Part shown: one piece after another, positions 44,195 through 53,165 of the stretch
How the letters are laid out: each line of letters begins with the position of its first letter
How positions within the stretch are numbered: position 1 is the first letter of the stretch
NCBI RefSeq assembly: GCF_000620065.1
Contig: NZ_JHVI01000013.1
Location: 37,319-101,318 of the forward strand
DNA from: Meiothermus cerbereus DSM 11376
Lineage (GTDB): Bacteria; Deinococcota; Deinococci; Deinococcales; Thermaceae
Direction of reading: 5' to 3'
Length of the DNA stretch: 64,000 bases
Made by a program: the position numbers and the translations under genes
Notes under the pieces: generated by a model
Database searches by the model: none
Seen by the model: only the letters and a program-made list of their open reading frames with translations
Told to the model about the DNA's origin: nothing

Positions 44195-44593
44195 CTAGCC
44201 GTTCTCCGAAATGAGGGTTATGTTCTCGAGGAAGTCGAAGTCGCGGCGGTTGTGGGTTACCAAAGGGATGTCCAGCACCCTGGCGGTAGCGGCGATCCAA
44301 GCGTCGCCCGCACCGATGGGGCGGCCTTTGGTCAGGGCCTCGCTGCGAACCCTGGCCCAAGCGGTGCAGATCTCGTCGTCGGTGTGAACCACCACGAAGC
44401 TACTGAGCAAGACCTCGAGGCGGCGCCGCTTGCGCTCGCCCCAGTTCTTGAACAAAGCCCCGAAGCGCAGCTCGGCCACGGACTGGGCGGCCACCAGCAG
44501 TTGCTGGCCCTCCAGCATCGGCTGATAGACCTCCCAGAGCCTGTGCTCGTTGTAGGCGTAACTGATGATGTTGGTATCCACCAGCAGGTTCAT
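44195..44593 (-). CDS. PIN-domain toxin (VapC-like)
   Basis: The 132-residue protein begins MNLLVDTNIISYAYNEHRLW and has the PIN acidic residues: Asp in LVDTN, Glu in VAELRFG, Asp pair in IGAGDAWIAATARV, and HNRRDFDFL near the end. All four catalytic acids appear intact, so it is probably an active RNase. The ATG overlaps the antitoxin stop (ATGA at 44593-44590). Unlike the gutted toxin at 1253-1399 this one is complete. Confidence 0.85.
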   Translation of the reverse strand: MNLLVDTNIISYAYNEHRLWEVYQPMLEGQQLLVAAQSVAELRFGALFKNWGERKRRRLEVLLSSFVVVHTDDEICTAWARVRSEALTKGRPIGAGDAWIAATARVLDIPLVTHNRRDFDFLENITLISENG

Positions 44594-45051
44594 CTGGGCA
44601 CCGCACCCTTCTTGCGGGGCTTTTGCGGTTCGAAAAGCTCGAGCAGCCGTCGGTCGCGCACTTGACTCAGCTCGAGGTCGGTCTTGCGGGCCTCCTCGAG
44701 CAACCGCATGAACGCCTCGTTCTCGGCCTTTTCTTCCAGGGTTAGGGGGGGCAGATCCCTCTGAACGTCCTTCCAACAGAAGGGCTTGGCATCCTTCAGC
44801 AGTCGGGTCAGCCGCTCCTGCTTGGAGGAAGGGCGCTTCTCGAGAATTTCGTCGAAGCGCACGGGCCTGCCCAGGAGCTGCTCGAGGCCTGCCATTAGCT
44901 TGTCGAGGGTCTGGAGTTCCACCGCCTTGGCCTTGTTGTTGACCAGGTTGTACACCGTCGTCTTGGACAGCCCGCTGACCTGGGCCAGCGCCAGAGGGGT
45001 TTTCTTGTGCTGGCGCAGCAGGGGCTCGAGCTTGAAGTAGGTGGTTTCCAT
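44590..45051 (-). CDS. XRE-type HTH antitoxin of a PIN toxin
   Basis: The 153-residue protein has an N-terminal XRE/Cro-like helix-turn-helix (PLALAQVSGLSKTTVYNLVN, VELQTLDKLMAGLEQLLGRP) and a charged C-terminal half (ERLTRLLKDAKPFCWKD, LELSQVRDRRLLELFEPQ) suited to toxin binding. TAAGAT lies six bases before the ATG. The pairing XRE antitoxin plus PIN toxin differs from the usual VapB ribbon-helix-helix or AbrB types. Confidence 0.75.
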   Translation of the reverse strand: METTYFKLEPLLRQHKKTPLALAQVSGLSKTTVYNLVNNKAKAVELQTLDKLMAGLEQLLGRPVRFDEILEKRPSSKQERLTRLLKDAKPFCWKDVQRDLPPLTLEEKAENEAFMRLLEEARKTDLELSQVRDRRLLELFEPQKPRKKGAVPR

Positions 45052-45198
45052 GGGTCAATCTTACCAGAAGTCTGGGAAATTTGCCTATACTATTTAGAAA
45101 AACGGACGCAAGTTGGCCCGAAAGGTGGGTCGTGGAAAGTCGCGTGTATCTCCAGAGGATGCCCCCTAAAACCCGGTAAATAGCATGCTGAACGACCC

Positions 45199-45218
45199 AG
45201 CCTGGTAAAAGCCAGGCT
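45199..45218. promoter_or_regulatory. Palindrome in the mntA promoter
   Basis: AGCCTGG (45199-45205) and CCAGGCT (45212-45218) flank a 6-nt spacer, ending one base before the TACTAT -10 box (45220-45225) of the leaderless mntA start. The position fits an operator for autorepression. Confidence 0.4.
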
Positions 45219-45231
45219 GTACTATGGTTCC

Positions 45232-45522
45232 ATGCGCAGGGGAAGTGTGCTGGCTATCCTGGAAGAGCGCCTGCCAGGTCTGGCCGCACGTTACCAGATT
45301 AAGAGCCTGTACCTGTTCGGCTCCACCGCCCGCGACGAGGCCGACTCGAGCAGCGACGTGGATTTTCTGGTGCGTCTGGAGCAGCCCACCTTCGAAAACT
45401 ACATCGGCCTCAAACACCACCTCGAGGACATGCTGGGCAGCAAGGTTGACCTGGTGAGCGCTAAAAAAGTGCCAGCCGGTTTGCGCCCGCACCTCGAGGC
45501 CGATGCGGTGCGGTTGGTTTGA
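45232..45522 (+). CDS. MntA-type nucleotidyltransferase antitoxin
   Basis: The 96-residue minimal nucleotidyltransferase has the exact GSx10DxD signature (LFGSTARDEADSSSDVDFLV) and the downstream Asp in GSKVDLVSAKKV. MntA proteins AMPylate the HEPN toxin HepT and so silence it. TACTAT six bases upstream marks the start. It is followed nine bases later by the HepT-like gene, the standard module order in many genomes. All catalytic residues look intact. Confidence 0.85.
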   Translation: MRRGSVLAILEERLPGLAARYQIKSLYLFGSTARDEADSSSDVDFLVRLEQPTFENYIGLKHHLEDMLGSKVDLVSAKKVPAGLRPHLEADAVRLV

Positions 45523-45531
45523 AAGGGGCTT

Positions 45532-45897
45532 ATGCGCCACACCAACACCCCCAACCCCCACCTGCTACTGCGGGTGCATCTCGAGCAGATGCAAGAAGCC
45601 GCCCAGCGCATCCTGGACTACACCGCCGGAATGGACTTTGCCGCCTTCAGCGCCGACCCCCGCACCCAGGATGCCGTGCGTTACAACCTGCACCGCATGG
45701 GCGTTGTGGCCGCCGCTCTGCACAAAAGCGAGCGCGAAGCGCTGACCGAACTACCCTGGAGAAGCATCCTGGATCTGCCCGACCTGGTAACCCACCTGCA
45801 CTTTGGCATCCAGGACGAAATTCTCTGGGATTTAGTCACCCGCGCCCTGCCCTACTGGCTGGTGGTGCTGGAAGAGACCCTGGAGCAAACCCCCTGA
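45532..45897 (+). CDS. HepT-like HEPN protein with altered RNase motif
   Basis: The 121-residue helical protein has the HEPN layout of HepT toxins: HLEQMQEAAQRILDYTAGMD, then AVRYNLHRMGVVAAALHKSE, and LPWRSILDLPDLVTHLHFGI. The catalytic RxxxxH motif normally reads MRNRLVHxYFGID. Here the Arg position lies in DLPDLVTH, so the His is kept and the Arg is lost. It may be an attenuated toxin or have lost RNase activity, while the antitoxin keeps its catalytic site. Confidence 0.75.
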   Translation: MRHTNTPNPHLLLRVHLEQMQEAAQRILDYTAGMDFAAFSADPRTQDAVRYNLHRMGVVAAALHKSEREALTELPWRSILDLPDLVTHLHFGIQDEILWDLVTRALPYWLVVLEETLEQTP

Positions 45898-45921
45898 CCA
45901 CGACCTCGAGCGCTGAACAAT

Positions 45922-47316
45922 ATGTCGCGTGCTGTACACTTTTTCTTCGCCCTGATCGGCCTGAGCGGGGCAGCCCTGGCCCAGACCCTTTGCCCACCCC
46001 CGGCCCAGGCGCCCCACCCGAGCCGCCCCATCACCGGCCTGAGCGCCCCCAGCCTCGAGCCCTACGACCGGGTCATGCAGCGGCTGATGGAGCGCTACCA
46101 TATCCCCGGCGGGGCTCTGGCGGTGGCCAAGGATGGGCGGCTGGTACTCTCTAGGGGCTACGGCTGGGCCGATCTGCAGGCCAAAGAACCCGTGCAACCG
46201 GGCTCATTGTTTCGGCTGGCCAGCCTCACCAAGCCCATCACTGCGGCTGCGGTGTTGCACCTCGGCGAGGGCCTGGTGCTTCGGGGCGTCTACCCCAACC
46301 TGAACGCCTTCCTGAGCCAAAAAGCCTTCCAGATTGTCCAGATCAGGCCCTATGGCGGGCAGATCGCCGACCCCCGCCTCGAGCGCATCACCCTGCGCGA
46401 CCTCTTGCAGCACTCGGGGGGCTGGCACCGGGGCTGGGCCGGCGACCCCATGTTCCGCCCCACCTTGAGCGATATTGCCAGGGCCATGCAGCGGCCCGAA
46501 ACCCTGAGCAGCCAGGAGCTTATCGGCTTCATGATGGGCCGCCCACTCCAGTTTGCCCCCGGCAGCCGCTCGGCCTACTCCAACCTGGGCTATGCCGTGC
46601 TGGGACAGGTGATTGAGCAATTGAGCGGCCAGAGCTACCAAAGCTATGTGCGGGCGATGCTGCAACCGCTGGGCATTTACAGCGTGCGGGCCGGTAAAAC
46701 CCGCCTGCAAGACCGCCTGCCGGGCGAGGTGCGCTACTACGACTTTCCCAAAGCCCCCCTGGTTAGGTCGGTACTGGACGGCAGCCTGGTCAACCGCCCT
46801 TATGGCGAGTTTTACCTCGAGGCCCATGGCGCCAACGGGGGCCTGGTGGCCTCGGCCCCCGATCTGGTGCGCTTTGTGGTGGCGCTGGAAGGCCTGCGCC
46901 CGCCTGCCCTGCTCTCGCGCGAAACCCTGGCCGAGATGTTCCGACGCCCCAAACTGCCCCAGTACGAAAAAAACCCGCGCTACTACGCCCTGGGCTGGGG
47001 GGTGCGGGTACCCCAGCCCCAGGCCCTCAATCCACCCCCGACCAGGGCCAGCGGACAGGGCAGCAGCGAACCCCACACCCCAGCGGGCCAGCCTCCCCTG
47101 GTGCTCACCTTGCCGTGGAAACAGCTCGAGTGGAGCCACGACGGAACCTTTGCCGGCAGCCGCACCTTGCTGTTACGCCTGCCAAACGGCGTGGTGCTGG
47201 CGGCTTTGTTCAACAGCCGCCCCTGGAACGACTGGAGCTTTATTGCCGAGCTGCGGCGGGGCCTCGAGAGCGCCACCCAGGCCGTGCAGCACTGGCCCGA
47301 TTACGACTGTTTCTGA
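45922..47316 (+). CDS. Secreted serine beta-lactamase-like hydrolase (class C/PBP4* type)
   Basis: The 464-residue protein has a signal peptide (SRAVHFFFALIGLSGAALAQ), the SxxK nucleophile motif in FRLASLTKPITAAAVL, the YxN motif in RSAYSNLGYAVLGQVI and a late HDGTFAGSRT segment in the KTG position. This is the beta-lactamase/DD-peptidase superfamily; members include esterases and D-aminopeptidases as well as PBPs. An insertion around residues 365-395 is low-complexity. Antibiotic resistance cannot be inferred. Confidence 0.85.
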   Translation: MSRAVHFFFALIGLSGAALAQTLCPPPAQAPHPSRPITGLSAPSLEPYDRVMQRLMERYHIPGGALAVAKDGRLVLSRGYGWADLQAKEPVQPGSLFRLASLTKPITAAAVLHLGEGLVLRGVYPNLNAFLSQKAFQIVQIRPYGGQIADPRLERITLRDLLQHSGGWHRGWAGDPMFRPTLSDIARAMQRPETLSSQELIGFMMGRPLQFAPGSRSAYSNLGYAVLGQVIEQLSGQSYQSYVRAMLQPLGIYSVRAGKTRLQDRLPGEVRYYDFPKAPLVRSVLDGSLVNRPYGEFYLEAHGANGGLVASAPDLVRFVVALEGLRPPALLSRETLAEMFRRPKLPQYEKNPRYYALGWGVRVPQPQALNPPPTRASGQGSSEPHTPAGQPPLVLTLPWKQLEWSHDGTFAGSRTLLLRLPNGVVLAALFNSRPWNDWSFIAELRRGLESATQAVQHWPDYDCF

Positions 47317-47376
47317 AGTGGGGATCGGTGCTTCTCGCCTTGCCCCAGTTCACCCCCCACCCGTTAGACTGACCCC

Positions 47377-48372
47377 ATGCGTTACTGGCTTTTCGCCTTC
47401 CTAACTTTGTGCTCCCTGGCTTTTGCCCAGGTCACCCACACCGTCCAACCCGGCGAGACCCTGTACCGTATCGCCAAGCAATACAGCACCACCGTGGAAG
47501 CCTTGCAGGTGCTCAACCAGATCGGCGACCCCACCCAGCTCCGGGTGGGGCAGGTGCTGCGGGTAAGCGGGCAGCCCAGCACCGCCCTCAACCGGCTCAC
47601 CCAGGCGCCGGCCCCCATCGAGGCCCTCGAGTGGCCCCGCCAGACTGTGCAGGGCCACCTGGCGGTAATCCGCATCACCGCCCCACAAGCGGTACAGGGT
47701 GAGGTTCGCTTCCTGAACAACACCTACCCCATCCAGCAAAACCGTGTTCTCCTGCCCGTACCGGCCCTGCAAGCCCCTGGGGTCTACCCCGCCCTGCTGC
47801 GCCTGGGCCAAGATGTGGTTCGGCTCGAGGTTCGGGTGGTGGCCGGGAGCTTTGGGCGCTTTGTGCTGCAGCTCCCCCCCGAACGCCAGGCCCTGCTGGT
47901 GCCCGAGCGGCTGCGGGCCGAGCGCCTGCGGGTGGTGGGCTCCTGCGACTTCAACCGGCCCCAGCAGTGGCGTGGCCCCTTCCGTAAGCCCATCCAGACC
48001 AACCGCATCACCGACCCCTTTGGCACCCGCCGCAGCTACGACCAGGGGCGCACGTTTTCCTACCACGAGGGGCTTGACTACGGCGTCCCCGAGGGTACCC
48101 CGGTCTATGCCCCGGCCCCCGGGGTGGTGGGCCTGGCCGAGCGGCTCTTTGTGCGGGGGGGCGCGGTTACGCTCGACCACGGGCTGGGGGTGTGCAGCGG
48201 CTACTGGCACCTTTCGCGCATTGTGGTGCAGCCAGGCCAGACCGTGCAGGCGGGCGACCTGCTGGGCTACTCGGGCAACACCGGGCTTTCCAACGGGCCC
48301 CACCTGCACTTTGAAATCCGGGTACGCGGCATCCCCACCAACCCCGCCCCCTGGTTCTTGAGCGCTCCGTAA
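47377..48372 (+). CDS. LysM and M23 peptidase, cell-wall hydrolase
   Basis: The 331-residue protein has a signal peptide (RYWLFAFLTLCSLAFAQ), a LysM domain (THTVQPGETLYRIAKQYSTT), a beta-rich middle and a complete M23 zinc site: SYHEGLDYGVPEGTPV, SGYWHLSRIVVQPGQ and GPHLHFEIRVRG. It should cut peptidoglycan cross-bridges. TAGACT at 47365-47370 lies six bases before the ATG. It contrasts with the degenerate M23 protein at 29776-30489. Confidence 0.93.
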   Translation: MRYWLFAFLTLCSLAFAQVTHTVQPGETLYRIAKQYSTTVEALQVLNQIGDPTQLRVGQVLRVSGQPSTALNRLTQAPAPIEALEWPRQTVQGHLAVIRITAPQAVQGEVRFLNNTYPIQQNRVLLPVPALQAPGVYPALLRLGQDVVRLEVRVVAGSFGRFVLQLPPERQALLVPERLRAERLRVVGSCDFNRPQQWRGPFRKPIQTNRITDPFGTRRSYDQGRTFSYHEGLDYGVPEGTPVYAPAPGVVGLAERLFVRGGAVTLDHGLGVCSGYWHLSRIVVQPGQTVQAGDLLGYSGNTGLSNGPHLHFEIRVRGIPTNPAPWFLSAP

Positions 48373-48382
48373 TACCGGCCTG

Positions 48383-48931
48383 CTACTGGGCGGCAGTGAG
48401 CACCGGACGAACTCCCTGCTCGGTCGCCAGAAACTGCACCGGCACGTCCCAGGGGTCGTGGGGCAGCTCCGGCAGAAGCAACGCCTCGGCCACCAGGCCC
48501 ACCGTCAGGGTACGGGGGGGTAGCCTGGCCAAAAAGCGGTCGTAGAAGCCCTGCCCATACCCCAGCCGGTGGCCCCAGGGGTCGAAGGCCAGCCCCGGCA
48601 CCAGCACCGCATCCAGGAGGTCGGGCTCCACCCGGGGTGTCTTTGCAGCAGGCTCCCAGAAGCCATACTTGTGTTTGACCAGCTTGCAGGGCAGGGGGTG
48701 CACCTCGAGCTGGTAGGCTCTCGCCCTGGGCAGGTAGTAGGTGGCCGGGTAAAGGCCTTGCAGCCCGGCGGGGTCTAGCTCGGAGCCAAAAGCGCTGTAG
48801 AGCAAAATGTGCCCAGCCCGATGCTCCTGCAGGAAGCGCGCCAGGTGCCGGTTGAGCGCTTGTGAAAGCTCCTCAACTGGCAGGTTTTTGCGTACTTCCT
48901 TGGCCCAGCGCCGGAGTTCAGCCTTGTTCAT
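48383..48931 (-). CDS. 5-formyltetrahydrofolate cyclo-ligase
   Basis: The 182-residue protein begins MNKAELRRWAKEVRKNLPVE and has the family signatures LLYSAFGSELDP and VPGLAFDPWGHRLGYGQGFY with the ATP-binding Gly-rich loop. It converts 5-formyl-THF to 5,10-methenyl-THF with ATP. The start at 48931 is chosen by family length; an AATACT box lies eight bases upstream. Convergent with the M23 gene. Confidence 0.92.
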   Translation of the reverse strand: MNKAELRRWAKEVRKNLPVEELSQALNRHLARFLQEHRAGHILLYSAFGSELDPAGLQGLYPATYYLPRARAYQLEVHPLPCKLVKHKYGFWEPAAKTPRVEPDLLDAVLVPGLAFDPWGHRLGYGQGFYDRFLARLPPRTLTVGLVAEALLLPELPHDPWDVPVQFLATEQGVRPVLTAAQ

Positions 48932-49088
48932 AGCTGTCAGTATTTCACCAAAAGCTGGCCTGCCCACCAACGAAAAGTTATTGGGGCGATAACCAAAGGC
49001 TGGTTGACAGTCGCAGGTGTTGTCTGTCAAAATCCTATGGGTGAGGGAGGTGACCCCTCGAGACAAATTTGTCCCCCAGGAGTCAACT

Positions 49089-49337
49089 ATGCCCAGATAC
49101 GTTTACCAGAACCTCGAGACCGGCGAGCAATACGAGTTCGAGCAGGGTTTTCACGACCCCGCCTACACCCATCACCCCGAAACCGGCGCACCCATCAAGC
49201 GCCTGATCTTTGCCCCGGCAGTGGTGTTTAAGGGCTCGGGCTGGTACATCAAGGATTCCAAGGCCTCGACCGCTTCTTCCTCGTCTAATGCGGGCTCGAG
49301 CTGTGCCACCGGTGCTTGCAGCACGGCAGCAGATTGA
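49089..49337 (+). CDS. FmdB-like small protein lacking the zinc ribbon
   Basis: The 82-residue protein begins MPRYVYQNLETGEQYEFEQG and has IKRLIFAPAVVFKGSGWYIK, the FmdB/CxxC regulatory pattern ending in GSGWYxxD. The usual YxCxxCG zinc knuckle is absent (NLETGE in its place), while two cysteines occur in the Ser/Ala tail. AGGAG six bases upstream sets the ATG. Role unknown; FmdB relatives are loosely tied to formamidase regulation. Confidence 0.75.
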   Translation: MPRYVYQNLETGEQYEFEQGFHDPAYTHHPETGAPIKRLIFAPAVVFKGSGWYIKDSKASTASSSSNAGSSCATGACSTAAD

Positions 49338-49355
49338 AACAACCCCAAAGCTAAC

Positions 49356-49394
49356 AAGAAGCCGCGAGCGCTCCAGAAGGCTTGTGGCTTCTTT
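49356..49394 (+). terminator. Terminator-like hairpin after the FmdB-like gene
   Basis: AAGAAGCC (49356-49363) pairs with GGCTTCTT (49386-49393) and is followed by T and pyrimidine-rich sequence. It lies 19 nt after the stop. Confidence 0.55.
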
Positions 49395-49460
49395 CCTCTT
49401 TCATAACAGGCGTTCAATGCACCATACTGAATGGCGTGTGGTGAAAGAGGTGAGGTGTGT

Positions 49461-50423
49461 ATGTTCTTACTCGTAGGCATCGTAGTAGCTATCCTGGGAA
49501 TCTTTTTGCTGGCTCAACCGGGTGGCCGGCGCGCCCTGGGGGTGCCGCTCCTCATAGCCGGTCTGGCCATAGCAGCCATATCGCAAAGCTTTGTGGTGGT
49601 TCCGGCGGGCCACGTGGGGGTGGTGTTCAACGTGTTTGGCGGCGTTCAGCCTTCTCCCCTGGGCGAAGGTTTTCGCATTGTGATACCCGGCATTCAAAGC
49701 GTAATTCTCTACGATGCCCGCCTAAAGGAGGTAACCCTGGCTAAGGGGCCAGCCCCAGCCGGTGCCAGCAGCCCCGGCGAGGACGCCATCAATGCGCGCA
49801 GTAAGGAAGGGCTGGAAATCGGGGTAGACATCACGGTGCAGTACCGCATCAAGCGCGACGAGGCCCCGCAGCTTCACCGCAACCTAGGGCCAGGCTACCT
49901 GGATACCCTGATCGTGCCGCAGATCCGCAGCAAGGTGCGCGACGCAGTGGGCCTGTTCAACGCTGCCGAGCTGATCAGCACGCAAAGAACCCAGCTCGAG
50001 GCCGCCGTTACCAAAGAGCTGCGCGAAGACCTGGGGGCCCAGCATATCGAGCTCATCTCGGTGCTGTTGCGCCGAATTGATATCCCGCCTTCGGTGGCCA
50101 AGGTCATCGAGGAGAAGCAGACTGCTGAACAGCAGGTACAGGTTGAGATTAACCGCCGCCAGCAGGCCGAAATTGCTGCCCAGCGGGCCGTGGTACAGGC
50201 CAAGGGCGAGCGCGATGCCGCCATTTTACGGGCCGAAGGCGAGGCCCAGGCCATCCGGTTGCGGGGTGAGGCCCTGCGGCAAAGCCCGCAGGTCATCCAG
50301 CTTACAGTGGCCGAAAAACTGGCCCCCAACATCAACACCATCATGGTGCCCACCACCGGTAACTTCCTGCTGGATTTGCGCAGTCTGCAAAACCTCAGCC
50401 AGCCAGCCCAGCCCGCACGCTAG
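49461..50423 (+). CDS. SPFH/prohibitin-family membrane protein
   Basis: The start at 49461 (MFLLVGIVVAILGIFLLAQP) gives 320 residues with one or two N-terminal transmembrane segments, a prohibitin-like SPFH domain (VVPAGHVGVVFNVFGGVQP, GVDITVQYRIKRDE, LISVLLRRIDIPPSVAKVIE) and a long coiled coil rich in Glu/Ala (QQVQVEINRRQQAEIAAQRA). Such proteins form ring or cage assemblies at the membrane that regulate FtsH-type proteolysis or lipid domains. Its stop overlaps the end of the convergent DUF192 gene. Confidence 0.9.
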   Translation: MFLLVGIVVAILGIFLLAQPGGRRALGVPLLIAGLAIAAISQSFVVVPAGHVGVVFNVFGGVQPSPLGEGFRIVIPGIQSVILYDARLKEVTLAKGPAPAGASSPGEDAINARSKEGLEIGVDITVQYRIKRDEAPQLHRNLGPGYLDTLIVPQIRSKVRDAVGLFNAAELISTQRTQLEAAVTKELREDLGAQHIELISVLLRRIDIPPSVAKVIEEKQTAEQQVQVEINRRQQAEIAAQRAVVQAKGERDAAILRAEGEAQAIRLRGEALRQSPQVIQLTVAEKLAPNINTIMVPTTGNFLLDLRSLQNLSQPAQPAR

Positions 50424-50938
50424 GGGGCAGCCTCGCGCGGCTTTAGGCGAACCGTAGCGCCAGGCCCAATCCGGTTCTGGGCAAACCAGCCCTGTTTTAC
50501 CTCGAGCACCTGTCTGTACACCACCCCCGGCTCGTAGACGCGACAGCCGTTGCCCTGGGGGGGTGTGGGGCAGGGCTCGACCTCGAGGATGGTCAGGACT
50601 TTACCCCGGCTATCCAAAAAGGCCACTGTGACTGGAGTCTTGAGGCCTAGCCCTGTCCAGCCGTCATCGCGGGGCTGCATAAAGCTATACAGAATGCCCC
50701 GGTCGGCCTGCGGACTTTGCCGAGGCAAGGTAACCCCCCTGGGGTTGATCAGCCTGTACACCGACAGCTCCACGGTTCCGCCAGGGCTGGTGATGCGCGC
50801 CACCGCTGTGGGTGTGAGCGGCATACGCTCTGGCGAGCGGTTCAGGATTTGACCCGCCAAAAAGTAGCCCGTTGTGGATAGCGCCACCGCCAGGGCCAAG
50901 AGCCCCAGGCCGTACCCTCGCAGATGCCCCTGACTCAT
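50420..50938 (-). CDS. DUF192 family envelope protein
   Basis: The 172-residue protein has an N-terminal transmembrane segment (GLGLLALAVALSTTGYFLAG) and a C-terminal DUF192 domain: DRGILYSFMQPRDDGWTGLG, VAFLDSRGKVLTILEVEPC and EVKQGWFAQNRIGPGATVRL. The function of DUF192 is unknown. The ATG overlaps the stop of the upstream cyclotransferase gene (ATGA), so they are co-expressed. Confidence 0.88.
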   Translation of the reverse strand: MSQGHLRGYGLGLLALAVALSTTGYFLAGQILNRSPERMPLTPTAVARITSPGGTVELSVYRLINPRGVTLPRQSPQADRGILYSFMQPRDDGWTGLGLKTPVTVAFLDSRGKVLTILEVEPCPTPPQGNGCRVYEPGVVYRQVLEVKQGWFAQNRIGPGATVRLKPREAAP

Positions 50939-51696
50939 GGGTTTGACACCACTTCAATCTCGAATAAAAAAGGCCATAGTTTACCGGTTACAAAAATACG
51001 CTGGTTCTGGCTGTCGTAGGCAATGCCGTTGAGCACGGCATCGGGGTTGGGGTTGCGGGCTTGGGCCAGCAGGGACAGCCCGGTCAGATCGAGCCAGGCT
51101 TCCACGTTACCGCTCTGAGGGTTGATGATGGCGATGCGGTGGGTCATCCAGATGTTGGCCCAGATGCGGCCCTGGATGTACTCGAGCTCGTTGAGGCGGG
51201 TCACCGGCTGCCCCCCCGCCCGCACCGTGAGGGTGCGCTCGGGCCGCAGGGTGCGGGGGTTCAGAAAGAAGAGCTGGGCCGAGCCATCCGACATAATCAG
51301 GCGTTGTCCGTCGTGGGTGAGGCCCCAGCCCTCGGTCTGGTAAGTAAAACGCCCCACCGGGTTGAAGTTCAGGTCGTAGATAAAGCCTTCCTGGTTTTGC
51401 CAGGTGAGCTGGTACAGGCGGTTTTGAAACAGGGTAATGCCCTCGCCAAAATACTTCTGCGGCAGCACCCGGCTTTGCAACACCCGCCCAGTCTTGAGTT
51501 CAACTTTACGCAGGCTGGACTGACCATAAAGGCCGGTGCCCTCGTACAAAAAACCTTGGTGGTAGATGAGCCCCTGGGTAAAGGCCTGGGGGTCGTGGGG
51601 GTAGGTGCCCACGATTCGGAAGCCCCAGACCGGAATCTGGGGCTGGGCCAGGGCCATCCCCAGCAGGGCCAGGAGGGTAAAGAACGCTCGAGCCAC
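50935..51696 (-). CDS. Exported glutaminyl-peptide cyclotransferase (beta-propeller type)
   Basis: The GTG at 51696 (VARAFFTLLALLGMALAQ) is preferred: TAAGGT sits seven bases upstream and the resulting signal peptide is typical. The 253 residues show the five-bladed propeller QC pattern: FTQGLIYHQGFLYEGTGLYG, FGEGITLFQNRLYQLTWQNQ, LNELEYIQGRIWANIWMTHR and VLNGIAYDSQNQRIFVTGKL. It forms pyroglutamate at N-terminal Gln of secreted proteins, protecting them from aminopeptidases. Confidence 0.9.
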   Translation of the reverse strand: MARAFFTLLALLGMALAQPQIPVWGFRIVGTYPHDPQAFTQGLIYHQGFLYEGTGLYGQSSLRKVELKTGRVLQSRVLPQKYFGEGITLFQNRLYQLTWQNQEGFIYDLNFNPVGRFTYQTEGWGLTHDGQRLIMSDGSAQLFFLNPRTLRPERTLTVRAGGQPVTRLNELEYIQGRIWANIWMTHRIAIINPQSGNVEAWLDLTGLSLLAQARNPNPDAVLNGIAYDSQNQRIFVTGKLWPFLFEIEVVSNP

Positions 51697-51741
51697 GCCT
51701 TTTACCTTACCGCAAGCCCCCAAAGATGAATGAGACCGGGG

Positions 51742-53117
<1,376 letters not shown>

Positions 53118-53165
53118 AGCTGTCAGTCTAAAGCCGAAGTTGCCCAGCTAAAAGCACAAGGCCGT

